Assembly: GCA_016165875.1 (NCBI GenBank)
Contig: JABBOT010000001.1
Span: 14,266,330-14,330,329 of the forward strand
DNA length: 64,000 nt
Source of the DNA: Acanthopleura granulata
Taxonomy: Eukaryota > Mollusca > Polyplacophora > Chitonida > Chitonidae
Direction of reading: 5' to 3'
Under the pieces are notes generated by a model. It made no database searches. It was given only the letters and a program-made list of their open reading frames with translations, and was not told the origin of the DNA. A program made the position numbers and the translations under genes. Shown piece after piece: positions 37,301-48,500 of this stretch (its first letter is position 1; every line of letters starts with the position of its first letter).

Positions 37301-39174
37301 GATATGCACATTTAAATATATCGGTGAAAGACCAATGACCTTCAACAAACAGGGCTGTGCGGGAACAGTCACAGGAGTGTCAGTAAAGGCTTGTTGTCAT
37401 CAAGGCCCCATGAGCAGTGAAAGCAGGGGAATCTACAAATTCCCTATCCAGGGCTGGGTTTGAACCTCAACCCCGTGTGTCCTAGTGATTGATAGACCTG
37501 TAACCACTAGAGCACGGCCTGCTCCATATTTGACCAATATACTCAGCTCAGATACTGTTTTCTCTCACCTTACTGCATATGAACAAGTCTTCTCGTTTCA
37601 CTGTATCCTCAATGATTGCAGACTTGATTGCCGAGCCCACAGCCCGTTCGTTCCTGTAGATGGCAGCACAGTCAATATGTCGGTATCCAGCCTTGATGGC
37701 AACACGGACAGCCTTTATCACATCCTCCTCTCCCTGTTGAAAAATCATAATGTGGCATAATCTTGGACACTCACAAGCAAAATAAAATTGTTTGTTTGTT
37801 TGTTTGTTCATTCAGGGATCAACTCACCTGGACGCAGCATCACAAAGCTGTCTTAGACAGTCTGACTTAATCTTAATGTGTGTTATTATTGCTGAGCTTA
37901 TTTTAGATCTTAAATGCTAATTTTAATTTTGGTCATTAAAATTTGTCAGGTACATTGTAATTTTAGTGCAGTAAATTGTTAAGAAGTTAACACTACGACT
38001 GACTTACCTGGTATCCCATTCCTAAAGTGCTAGTCAATGTTGCATAGAAAAAAAGACTAGCCAAACGCACTTCATGGGGCAGTTTCATGAAGCATACTTA
38101 CTTTTACGTAACTGTTGGCTATGTGTACAAAATGTGTTGCCATGGTAGTGAAGGGCATACTTAGCTATTAAGTTAGCCTCATGAAACTGAGGCCGTATCT
38201 CAATGTATAACATCCATTGTCATGGCAGTTTAGGGCTTAGGCCTTCTTAGTTAAGTTTGTTTCATGAAACTGGGGACAGCAGCAGTGTGCCTCCTTGTAG
38301 TATGCCACTCCCAAGGCTGACATATTCATAGTGCTGCCTCACAAAAATGCTGTACAAAGACACCAGACCAGTTACTGTCCCTGTATAAAGATACAGGGTA
38401 AGCTACTAAGCTTGATAACACCCTTGCAGAAAATATCAAGACTATAAATATGCAGTCTCAGCAAAAACGAGACTCAAGAATAAACTACCGGACTTTATAT
38501 TTATGATTGGCTATAATAATCCTAGGGTTCTTAGATATAAGTGATCTGCACTCCTACTCGAATCTGTGAACATCTGGGCATTTGCAGTTTTACTTGCACT
38601 ATCAGGTTCTCCTTGTGCAGACACAGCAGTCAAAGCTATAACATATAGAAATTAGTACAATATGCTGGTTTACAGCCTCGCAAGTCCAAAACTATGCAGA
38701 TTCTTTTGGTGTAAACAACACTACAATTTCTGGTTATCATGAGCCATACTTCTCATCTAATATCATTCAGTTTGGTTCTTTTACCTGTCCCCCTGTTATG
38801 ATTTACCTCACTGTCCACTGTCACTGCCTCAATTTTCAGGAGTCTCACAAGTTCTCACAAATTTCTACATAACATTACCAATGTTTATCCTGCTATAAAT
38901 AAATTATCTAGTCTGTGTCGGTATATATTTATGAAATGTTAGAGTGACAGGTGAACACGTAGTAGGCCCAAAACAACAGTTGGTAAGTCCAAAAACAACA
39001 ACAACACAATAACAAACTCTGTCCGAGCGGACAGACGTACAGACAGACGTGCACGGTGACAGTAACCCGGCAATTATGCCTTACCTCATCGGGTGCAAGA
39101 GTACCCAAGCCGACAGGGGGCATTTTCCTTCCACTTTGGAGGGTGAGTTCCAACTTCTGCATATCTCCTGACAT
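31393..39174 (-). CDS. Aldo-keto reductase, AKR1-like, 318 aa, ten exons (gene 1)
   Basis: NAD(P)H-dependent reductase of aldehydes and ketones, expected cytosolic TIM barrel. Exons (minus): 39174-39085, 37733-37569, 36745-36629, 35058-34981, 34520-34404, 33339-33239, 32435-32357, 32129-32046, 31763-31681, 31435-31393; all junctions are GT-AG and keep frame. The start is the first in-frame ATG before the family N-terminus (KMPPVGLGT). The catalytic tetrad is D51 (HIDCA), Y56 (IYRNE), K85 (CSK) and H118 (LMHWP). The IGMSNFN motif and cofactor-phosphate loop [11 protein letters not shown] (residues 262-272) are intact. The C-terminus [10 protein letters not shown] is family-like. Odd points: F215 replaces the usual nicotinamide-stacking Tyr (AFAPLG for AYSPLG), and LEINVHLSN replaces VECHPYL. 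Substrate cannot be told from sequence. Tandem partner of 42,505-50,825. Confidence 0.95.
33490..34403 (-). repeat. Exon-derived minisatellite in intron 5 of reductase gene 1 (61-bp and 33-bp units)
   Basis: Immediately after the donor of exon 5 (exon end 34404) the minus strand repeats the last 57 exon bases plus GTAA. Long units read GTAAAGCAAACAGTTACAG, AGGATATTGGATGTGGCC, TGTATTAGACCCAGCAG and end TCAG. Short 33-bp units lack the second half. About ten long and a similar number of short units are interleaved, with divergence of a few percent to ~15%. At least six long copies still end in an intact CAG/GTAA- or CAG/GTGA-type donor. Confidence 0.95.
35059..35255 (-). repeat. Acceptor-derived tandem repeat at the end of intron 3 of reductase gene 1 (~48-51 bp, 4 copies)
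   Basis: Upstream of the real acceptor (TCTGATTCAG before 35058), units on the minus strand repeat the pyrimidine tract, the CAG and a GA-rich exon start (for example TTTCCTTCTTTCAGGAAAGAGG with CAG at about 35,205, and GTCATTCAGAATGGAAG with CAG at about 35,108), each followed by TATTTGAGTACTTTG-like sequence. Spacing between equivalent CAGs is 48, 46 and 51. Confidence 0.75.
35275..35560 (-). mobile_element. Degraded SINE (family C), minus orientation
   Basis: GATGGTAGCTTTTATGTCATG, GGGAGGACGAAATCTGAGTG, GGCAGGAGAATCC and AATTCCCTGTCC match in order the better copy at 37,200-37,525. It lies in intron 3 of reductase gene 1. Confidence 0.6.
36371..36562. repeat. Minisatellite, 27-bp unit, 7 copies
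   Basis: Units of ATTGCTATATCTCACTAACA plus CACTGAA, in intron 3 of reductase gene 1. Open frames across it on both strands are artefacts of the unit length being a multiple of three. Confidence 0.95.
37200..37525 (-). mobile_element. tRNA-headed SINE (family C), minus orientation
   Basis: The minus strand starts GGAGCAGGCCGTGCTCTAG, TGGTTACAGG (A-box region) and GGTTGAGGTTCAAACCCAG (B-box), followed by a body that recurs at 35.3 kb. It lies in intron 2 of reductase gene 1, about 45 bases from exon 2. Confidence 0.75.
38085..38285. mobile_element. MITE-like palindromic element
   Basis: The ends are inverted repeats: GGGGCAGTTTCATGAAGCATAC on the left, and GTTTGTTTCATGAAACTGGGG on the right read in reverse complement (CCCCAGTTTCATGAAACAAAC). 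A further inverted copy of the end (CCTCATGAAACTGAGG) sits in the middle near 38,180. It is in intron 1 of reductase gene 1. Confidence 0.6.
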
Positions 39175-39784
39175 GATGTCTTTGGTTGCACGGGCCCTGT
39201 CAATGTGAATATCTGCAATGTAACTTTGAATGCGTGAACAAGCACATCAGCGCAGACGTCTCCTCTGTCCGCCTCATGAACTAGATCAAGCTATTATCTC
39301 GATAGAGGGCGCTTTACAAAAACTGGGTTATCGGTTAGCCTAGAGCGTCAGCCCCATTTAGAAGTGTATCTACAAGGTGGACACGGTCTGGGCTGACACA
39401 CGTGCCGTACTCCCAGCTCTCGCTTCTTCGGGTGTGGCGTAAGAGCGGGCGAGAGTTACAGTGTGTTTCGTGTTCTAAAATATCCATGAGTTGTTCTCTT
39501 GTGCCACACGGCGTTAGTTATACGCTAGTTATAGGCCTGCATGGTGACACCAGGGATACGGGCTTGCAGTTAGCGGATTTGGCTGACAACCATAGGTGTG
39601 GTCGGTTTCATCGAATTAACTTCACTGACAGGGCGGCTGTCAGGCCCTCAAATGCATGACCAGTGAAGATCTGCCCATGTTAGAATCCAGCTTTAGCTTC
39701 TTCGGATATGGGGATGTCATGATGCGTTGGGATTTATGATTTGAAATCGACATCAGCCGTCCCGCGGTTAACCAAACCAAACAT

Positions 39785-40055
39785 TGTATTTTGATTGATT
39801 TATTTATTTCTTTGATTGATATTTTATGCCGTGCTCAAGAATATTTCACTTATATGGCGGCGGCCAGAATTATGGTGGGAAGAAACCGCGCAGAGCCCGG
39901 GGGAAACCCACGACCATCCGCAGGTTGCTGGCAGACCTTCCCACATACACCTGGATAGGAGGTCAGCATGAGCTAGACTTGAACTCACATCGATCGCATC
40001 GGTGGGAGGCTTCTGTGTCATTACCCTACGCTAGCGCGCCAACCAAATGATGCAA
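39785..40055 (-). mobile_element. SINE, near complete (family A), minus orientation
   Basis: In plus-strand order: tail ATTGATTTATTTATTTC, 3' core TGCCGTGCTCAAGAATATTTC and TATGGCGGCGGCCAG, central core GGGAAACCCACGACCATCCG, then the head read in reverse (GAGCTAGACTTGAACTCAC as B-box complement, and CTAGCGCGCCAACC). Confidence 0.9.
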
Positions 40056-40215
40056 GGAGACTCCCTTACTGTATTGAGGGAGGACATTTATGGCACTGTA
40101 CTGCACCTCCAAATGGAAGTGTTGGTGAAAGTGAGGTAGACGACAAAAGTCGATGCTAACATATTGCATCCCATGTCATTTTTCTCTGGCAGTCCAAAAC
40201 CTCCATCTCTGAAGC

Positions 40216-40345
40216 AACCTGCGGATGGTCGTGGGGCGTTCCCTGTCCGGTTTTCTTCCACCATAATGCTGGCCGCCGTCGTATAAGTGAAATATTCTTG
40301 AGTACGGCGCAAACACCAATCAAGCAAATAAATAAATAAATAAAT
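40216..40345 (+). mobile_element. SINE, 5'-truncated (family A), plus orientation
   Basis: AACCTGCGGATGGTCGTGGG, CCACCATAATGCTGGCCGCC, AGTGAAATATTCTTGAGTAC and the tail AAATAAATAAATAAATAAAT. The head is missing. It faces the copy at 39.8 kb. Confidence 0.9.
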
Positions 40346-41216
40346 CCATCTCTGACCGGTCTTTAATAACATCGCGGTGATCTCCCTTTTGTCGATTCGT
40401 CAAGCGAGTGCAGTTTGTGGGAAATCTTTCGCGACTATCAGAATTCGGACGCTGGCAGTGTATTCTTCTTTCCTGTCTTTGCGACGATGTTTCGTGTGTA
40501 AACTGGTAACATATTACTTACTGCATTGCATGCAAGAGAGCAATGGCCGTTTGAGCGTTGACCCGAGTTTCCGCTGAGCGGAGACAGAGTCTCTGTGCAA
40601 GAGTCCTGTGAATGACGACAAAAGTCATCTCCTACATAACGCCACGCTGGATAATAAGAGTTGGAATAGCTTTTAAAGAAACAAAATTACACCTTAGCTA
40701 GGGATCTGGTACACAAGAGATGCATTTTAACCAAATAATCATATATATAACACGCATCAGCAACGGAGGAACGCTTTTTAACCGAGAAGTTAACCAGCTC
40801 AGTGTTTGGAGTGCTTTGGAGACAATGTACTCGCATGTATTTCATCCAAACACCCATTTCAGGAGTGGGGTTACTACCAAAGAATGCTCTTAACCAGATA
40901 TACCTAAGATTTGAATCAAACATCCATGTATTCAGTTGATTTGCTTCCTAATAATGTCTTGCACCCATTTCTGAAATGGGCTTGCTTTCCTTTAATCTAG
41001 CAACTATAAGACTGGATTAAATTTGGCACTGAAGAAATGTTTCTAAACGAAGTAATTTTCAAGATTTGAGCTGAAAGGAAAGAAAGCAATATTTTGATTA
41101 CAAGTATACTCGACTCACTTGTGCCTTATATGTTTTTCTTCTATAGGCAGACTTGACAAGACAATCTGTGAAAGCCGGAAATAACAACAGAATAAAACTA
41201 ACATGATTCAATAACG

Positions 41217-41222
41217 TTTATT
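41217..41222 (-). terminator. Polyadenylation signal, probable, of reductase gene 2
   Basis: The minus-strand AATAAA is the first canonical signal after the stop at 42,505. It lies just beyond the end of the 103-bp array, implying a 3' UTR of about 1.3 kb made mostly of repeats. Confidence 0.45.
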
Positions 41223-41289
41223 CAACAATGGCGGAATATGTCATTTTTAATTGACATTTAATTGACATTTTTAAATGTCATTCATAACT

Positions 41290-42500
41290 TTGCTGAATGC
41301 CGAAACATAGGTTTGTAAAATAACAAAGAGTTATACAGTCATGTAAAGCAGCGGCAACCTGTCCGGAACAATCTGGGCGAACTGACCATCTCATGTTGAA
41401 TGCCGAAACATAGGGTTGTAAAATCGCAAAGAGCTATATAGTCACGTGAAGCAGCAGCAACCTTTCTGGGACAATCTGGGGGATCTGAGCAGCTCATATT
41501 GAATATCGAAACATAGGGTTGTAAAATAACAAAGAGCTATACAGTTATGTAAAGCAGCGGCAACTTGTCTGGGACAATCTGGGAGGTCTGAGCAGCTCAT
41601 ATTGAATATCGAAACATAGGGTTGTAAAATCACAAAGAGCTATATAGTCACGTGAAGCAGCAGCAACCTTTCTGGGACAATCTGGGAGGTCTGAGCAGCT
41701 CATTTTGAATATCGAAACATAGGGTTGTAAAATCACAAAGAGCTATATAGTCACGTGAAGCAGCAGCAACCTTTCTGGGACAATCTGGGAGGTCTGAGCA
41801 GCTCATATTGAATATCGAAACATAGGGTTGTAAAATCACAAAGAGCTATATAGTCACGTGAAGCAGCAGCAACCTTTCTGGGACAATCTGGGAGGTCTGA
41901 GCAGCTCATATTGAATATCGAAACATAGGGTTGTAAAATAACAAAGAGCTATACAGTTATGTAAAGCAGCGGCAACTTGTCTGGGACAATCTGGGAGGTC
42001 TGAGCAGCTCATTTTGAATATCGAAACATAGAGATGTAAAATAACAGAGCTATACAGTCATGTAAAGCAGCGGCAACCTGTGGGACAATCTGGGAGATCT
42101 GAGCAGCTCATATTGAATATCGAAACATAGGGTTGTAAAATAACAAAAAGCTATACAGTTATGTAAAGTAGCGACAACCTGTCTGGGACAATCTGGCAGA
42201 TCTGAGCAGCTCATGTTGAATGTCGAAACATAGGGTTGTTAAATAACAAATAACTATATAGTCATGTGAAGCAACCTGTCTGGGATAATTTGGGAGAACT
42301 GATCAGCTCATGCTGAATGGAGCAACTCTATTGAGTTGTAAAATAACAAGGTGTCATATAGTCTTGTAAAGCAGTAACAATCTGGGTGAACTGATCAGCT
42401 CATGTTGAATGGAGCAACTCTACTGAGTTGTAAAATAACAAGGTGTCATATAGTCTTGTAAAGCAGGAACAATCTGGGTGAACTGATCAGCTCATGTTGA
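41290..42500. repeat. Minisatellite, 103-bp unit, about 12 copies, next to the stop codon of reductase gene 2
   Basis: The marker GAGCAGCTCAT (or GATCAGCTCAT) recurs at 41384 (variant GACCATCTCAT), 41487, 41590, 41693, 41796, 41899, 42002, 42101, 42204, 42301, 42393 and 42485. Spacing is exactly 103 in the middle and shortens to 99, 97 and 92 towards the gene. Middle copies are nearly identical; edge copies are diverged. Open frames of 63 codons repeated here are artefacts. Confidence 0.97.
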
Positions 42501-42504
42501 ATGA

Positions 42505-45500
42505 TCAGTACTGGACATGGAACGGCCATTCTGGGTGAGACTTAGCTCTGAAAAATAATAACATTCATTATGTTGAAATACACATGAACTATCCCGTCTG
42601 CAATAAATCACGAATGAGACAACAATGAACATGACTATTTTACACATTTTGTTACATTAAAATAAATACCCCTGGTTTTGTCTTTAACATGCACTCCCCT
42701 TTGAACACTTGTCAGAAACATTTGTGCGTAAAACCTAATCCTAAGTCTAATGTAAAGAACAGTCATGGATTCTACTGATGTCTTATAGATCGATCAACTA
42801 GCACCTGTCTGGTTGTAGCCTTTCGACTCTCTATCACTGAGACAGCTGGCTCGAATCCAACTCTCGCTAACCAGGTTGCGGCTTTAGGTCAGGAGGTTTC
42901 TAGAGTATCTGGCAAAGATTGCTGGTTTACTCTGGGCACTCCATTTTCTTCGATCCACAATCCCATTCCACGTCATACAAGTGGAAAATGCTTGACGGTT
43001 GGACATTAAACACTAAAACATTAATCAACCCTCTAACCCTCTCCTCCTAAAAAAAGCAAAAAAAAAAAAAAAAAAAAATAAACAACAAAAAAACAAAACA
43101 AAACAAAAAACAACAACAACTAAAACAAACAAACAACCTCGATGACATAAAGTACTTACTTTCCCTCAGCGTACACACGTAGGTCTCTGTTCAGAGATTT
43201 TAGCTGCGTCATTTCTTCATCAGTCAAACTGAAGTCAAAAATCTACAAGAAAAAGTTTTATTTTATAAAATATGCTATAGATATTTATTCAAATTTGAAT
43301 CTCCTTGTCACGTGTTATTGGTCAGTTATCAGGCTTGGGGAATGACAAATACATGTTAATGGTCTGTGGTATAGCTTTGTTTTATTTTCAAGGATACACC
43401 TAATATTCAACACATTGGAGAATCTCCAGATTGCCAGGAACTTTTTATGACGTAATGATTTGGAGCAATCAGTTATGTATACGACGTGACAAAACATGAG
43501 TGAATACATTTTCTGTCATCTTCTCAGCAGAATGAAGCAGCAATTTAAAATGTATTAGTAATAAGGAATTGAATCTTCAAAAAATTCAAAATGGAATACC
43601 AGTGTATCATTATTAATAACACAGTTTCTGAAAAATAATCCATTCACTGGCTTTTCCAATTTCTTACCTGGAAATTTTCCTTTATTCTTTGCGGTTTTGA
43701 ACTCTTAGGAATGACTGTAATGCCCAGTTGTATGAGATACCGGAGACACACCTATATGATAGAGAAAAGCACACGATCATGTTTCACCTACGTTACCATA
43801 CTAATTTAAGTATTTTCTCTAGTTTCACGAGCTATTAAGAATTTATTCGACCTGTGTTTTATGAAGTATGCTTTTTTCACTTGTCAGGTGTTTAGGATTA
43901 TCAGTGGATCAATCCGGACAGAAACCGGTGGATTAAGCCGCATTTAGCTAGCAAGATACCTGGCAAACCACCAGATGTAAGATTGTATAGCTGAGATATA
44001 GCGGGAGCTTGGTTGGAATACACGACTCGCCGTACTTGTTCAGGGTTGTCTAGTGATTAGAGATATGGATCACTCGGCCATTTTTATAATAGCATACACA
44101 GAATGCTCAGGAAATTATCTGGCACCAGACGTGCCGTTTGCGTTCCATGTTTAAGCTCATGGGTTGTATATTTGATGTATAATATATAAAATATTTTATA
44201 ATTTGATTTGATCGACGATTGATAAAAGAACTGCATGAGTTAAATGTGTTATTCGGATACACTGCTCCAGATTATGCTTTCGTCAGTATTCATGCATCAA
44301 AATGTTAAGGTAGCATCTCGATTGGTCAGGATTTTGGTTGCTTCGTTATTTGTAACAGAAATTACCTGTGCGGGAGTCTTTTCTTTATCAGCAGCTATCT
44401 TATTTATGACGGGATCGTCAAAGAGACAGGGATCTGTCTCAGCCTTCCTACAAAGACATATTCCCGAGATTATCACGTGATAAAAGATACATGTAGGTGC
44501 AATGAAGAAGTCACTGAAGGAACCAAATGGTCATAAGCTTTTAAAGCTGGTAAACCATGATTATTTTAAGTTCAGTATCACAATGAAATCTGTATGTTCA
44601 CATTCAGACACTGGTTCAGTAACACAATGAAATCTAGATTCACAGTTGAACACGGGGCCAGTATCACAATTAAATCTTATTTGAACACCGGGTCAGTATC
44701 ACAATGAAATCAAGGCTCACGGTTGAACACCGAGTCAGTATCACAATGGAATCAAGGCTCACAGTTGAACACCGGTTCAGTATCACAAAGAAATTAAGGT
44801 TTACAGTTGAACACCGAGTCAGTATCAGAACGAAATCAAGGCTCACAGTTGAACACAATTATAAATGAATGAGTAAGGCCACTTAGGTAATATTTCAACT
44901 AATATCTTGGATAGTGGTTACAGCTATGGGATCTCAATGAAATCTCGAATCATCACCAAATCAAACCAAAATGCTGAATTACCCTGAAATAATGGATCTC
45001 AATTAGTTGAGAAAACTCAATATGCACACATCTTGAAACGTCACAAAAATCATAAATTTGTAGATTACTTAGCTCCCATGGTCCCCTGAGTACAGATGAT
45101 AATCAGTGGTCGGCGACGCTCAAGTAACTTGTCAAAAGTAGGTGATTTACAGCGGGAACACCTCTCTCCCCCAACCATGAAACTGATCTCCATGGTAATT
45201 ACAAAGTGAAACATCCTTCAGTCTGGCGATAAACAACAATGAAATAAATGAATAGATCAAATATACCCTGACAGCTTGCACCGGAATGTCCTCAGTGAAC
45301 AGAGATAGGCTTATGTGCCAAACCCTCACCATGGCCTGTTGGGAGCTCCCAGAGGCGCGAATGCCGTGACATGGAGGCCGTTGGCCTGACAATGCTCCAC
45401 CAAGGCTGGGTTGGAATGGTATACATTCAGTTCAGCCTATATAAAACAGAACGACAGGGTATAAACATCAGGGAAATTTCAGCTATCTCAGTAGAATGTA

Positions 45501-48500
45501 GGATTCAAGCTTCTCTTGCGTATGATTTACGGTTTAAAAGTAATGAGGATTCAATCGGAAAACAGCAGGTAACAAATTTCAAAACATATTCATTTTTTGC
45601 GAAACTTGTTTCACATGTGGAAAGTAGTGATTATAATAAGTCCTTAAAAACTGTCGATGGAATTATAGCTGGGTACACTCAGAAGTAATTTAACGCCCAT
45701 ATTCTCGCCAGCCTGGGCCATCCACATAAATAGCACAAATACCATGTATTTACTCAACAAACCTCAAGACGTGCTATCTGTGACACGTGCTTGGGATAGG
45801 ATGTCGCTTAAAAGTCTGAGAAGCTGTGTTTAACTGCGTGGTTTATGAATCAAGGCTTTCTAGGCAATGTTATCAATACTTCATTTGCGCTTCAACATTT
45901 TAAAACTTGAAAGTGAGAGTGCAATAGTGACTCTAATGTAATACAGTATTTCAGACAAAAAATATGAAAGTAGTCATTAAATGTTCTCCGATGCTTGTCA
46001 TACTGGTACCATAAGGATAAAGCCTCAACTACTGATGACCTAATAAATCATTAGTTTCTGAATGTAATAAGAAAATCCATTAATCGAGCGACTGAGACAT
46101 TGAGAACTTTTTGTATAGCATCAACAATTTTGGGATTATGACTGTGCATACCACTGGGCACGAATGTTCTTGAAATTCATAAATAAGCTTGCGGGAGCGT
46201 TTGAGTGACGTCAGACATAATCTAAATAAAGAATGGACTATAAATCGACCTGCATACTGCACGGTTTTATTCTGGCGATCTTCAGAATTCGCTCCGTCTG
46301 TTGCTTATTAAAATTGGAAATGCCCAAGTTTTTAGCCAAGCCGGCGTCGTAACAAGCTTCCAGTCCCTGTATGAAAATACACGCAAGCAATATCTTGAAT
46401 GAATGAATGATTTTGGCTTAACGCCACATTGGTAATATCTCAGCCATATCGTGGCAATGGGGGTATCGCTAATAAAGGTACAGTCAATCCGGATAAAAAC
46501 AACAACAACAAAACTTTCATGACTTTTCATAAAGGCGCTGTACATTATTGAATTAAACCGTTCTCTGCAGCAGTTATCACTGTAAGAAAGTCGTATTGTT
46601 TATAAACAAAGTATACTGAAAAATACTCTACTGATACCAGTGTAAGGTTCCAAGTAGAGATCAAATCACCAAATTACACACGAGAGACCCAACTAACAGA
46701 AGTACAAACAATTCATCTCGCAATCGTCCAGTAATATTCGATACCCATATAAACTACCTTTGAAACTACCAATCTCTATACTCTGCATTATCACTATTTA
46801 TTTCTTTCACGGAGCACCGGTCCAAACACAGATGCTGGTTACTGTCCGCATTGTGTTATTATTTGAGCCAAACAAAAGACATGCATTTATGTATATATTG
46901 ATGTTAAAATACCGTACCTTCCATGTGTCTTCCAGTGAAATGGTTGTATCAAGAATAATACCTCCGTTTTCATCTTTGGGGAAATTGACATCCCCTGCCT
47001 TTTCATGTAAGAGAAATGAAAAACCATCAAATGACACAGATGACAAGCATCTGGCATGCTGTAACCGTTTAATGCAATAAATGACCAGGGATTCTCACAA
47101 CTGGTTCTATACCAGAGGACTGGTTCATTAAATCTTTACATGTGACAGATTAGCTTGTCAATGGTTCCATACCAGATAAGTTTGCCACTGGATCAATGTC
47201 TGAGAAGTCAGTGGCAGGCTTCTCTGGTACAGAACGAGTGACTGTACTAGATAAGCTTGTCACTGGTACTATACAAGTTAAGCTCGCCACTGGTTCTATA
47301 GCAGAGAAGACTCTGTTGTGTACTATACCAGAGAAATTTGTGATTGGTTCTGTAGCAGAGAAGCCTGCCACAGGTTCTATAGAGTAAAAGTTTTCCACTG
47401 GTTCTGTACCAGAGAAGACTCTATTGTGTACTATACACGAAAAGCTTGCGGCTGGTTCTATACCAGAGAAGCTACTATTTTGTATTATACCAGAGAAGCT
47501 TGCCAATTGTTACATATCATTGGCACTGTACAACTAAAGCTTTTCCGTGATTCCATTCCCCTACCTTGAATGCAAATGGCCAATGAATGAGATAAAGGTC
47601 CACATAATCCAATCCCAGCCAGTCCAGAGATTTCTGTAGACCAGTCTTGGGCCGTTCCGTACCATGATAAGTATCCCATAACTACACAAGGAAAGAAAGG
47701 TGGAGTAAATGTAGAAAATTTCACAGTTTTAAATCATTAAAATTGCCCCACAGCTTCGTCGACAATGTGTTTAGAGAAAGTTCAGAGAAATGCTGGGGTT
47801 GTCAACGTACCTCATGTCGGAGCTCAACGTCAAATCGACAAATATCACGGCAAACGACGTCGTTTTGTTACGTTCGTGCCTCGATGTTGCAGCTCATGTA
47901 TAAGCCCCAAGTTGTACAGAAACCTGGCATGGCACACGACACTATCACGTTGGTGTCGTATCATGATGATGTCATTCTTGGTGGAAGCCCGTAATTAGTT
48001 GGAGCATAGACACCTGACATGGTAGAATGTGACGGCCATTCTTGGTGAAAGCCCATAATTAGTTGGAGCATAGACACCTGACATGGTAGAAGTTGACGGC
48101 CATTCTTGGTGGAAGCCCATAATTAGTTGGAGCATAGACACCTGACATGGTAGAATGTGACGGCCATTCTTGGTGGAAGTCTATAATTAGTTGGAGCATA
48201 GACACCTGACATGGTAGAATGTGACGGCCATTCTTGGTGGAAGCCCGTAATTAGTTGGAGCATAGACACCTGATATGATAGAATGTGACGGCCATGTCTG
48301 TTGATACATCATTTCTATAATTCTTTGCTAAGAGAATATCTCGTCAACATACTATAAACAACAAACTGTAGCTCACTTATACATATGTATAAGTGTACAA
48401 TGTATCCCAAACAGCTAAACACAAAATTACCACACTGACAGAAATTGGTCATTCTGAGATGCAAAACTCCATCTAAATCTCCGACCTTTGTTGTGACGAA

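Larger units (their letters stand above)
39175..41216. other. Intergenic region between the two reductase genes
   Basis: Holds an inverted pair of family A SINEs and otherwise unremarkable sequence. The promoter of gene 1 should lie at its left end, but I see no TATA box close to the ATG at 39,174. Confidence 0.5.

Noticed and set aside
41442..41839. Three 63-codon open frames, minus strand, with nearly the same sequence
   Set aside because: They are successive 103-bp repeat units, not genes.
47150..47506. 118-codon open frame, minus strand, with repeated FSGIEP-like motifs
   Set aside because: Lies wholly in the intron 3 minisatellite of reductase gene 2, and is matched by open frames on the other strand.
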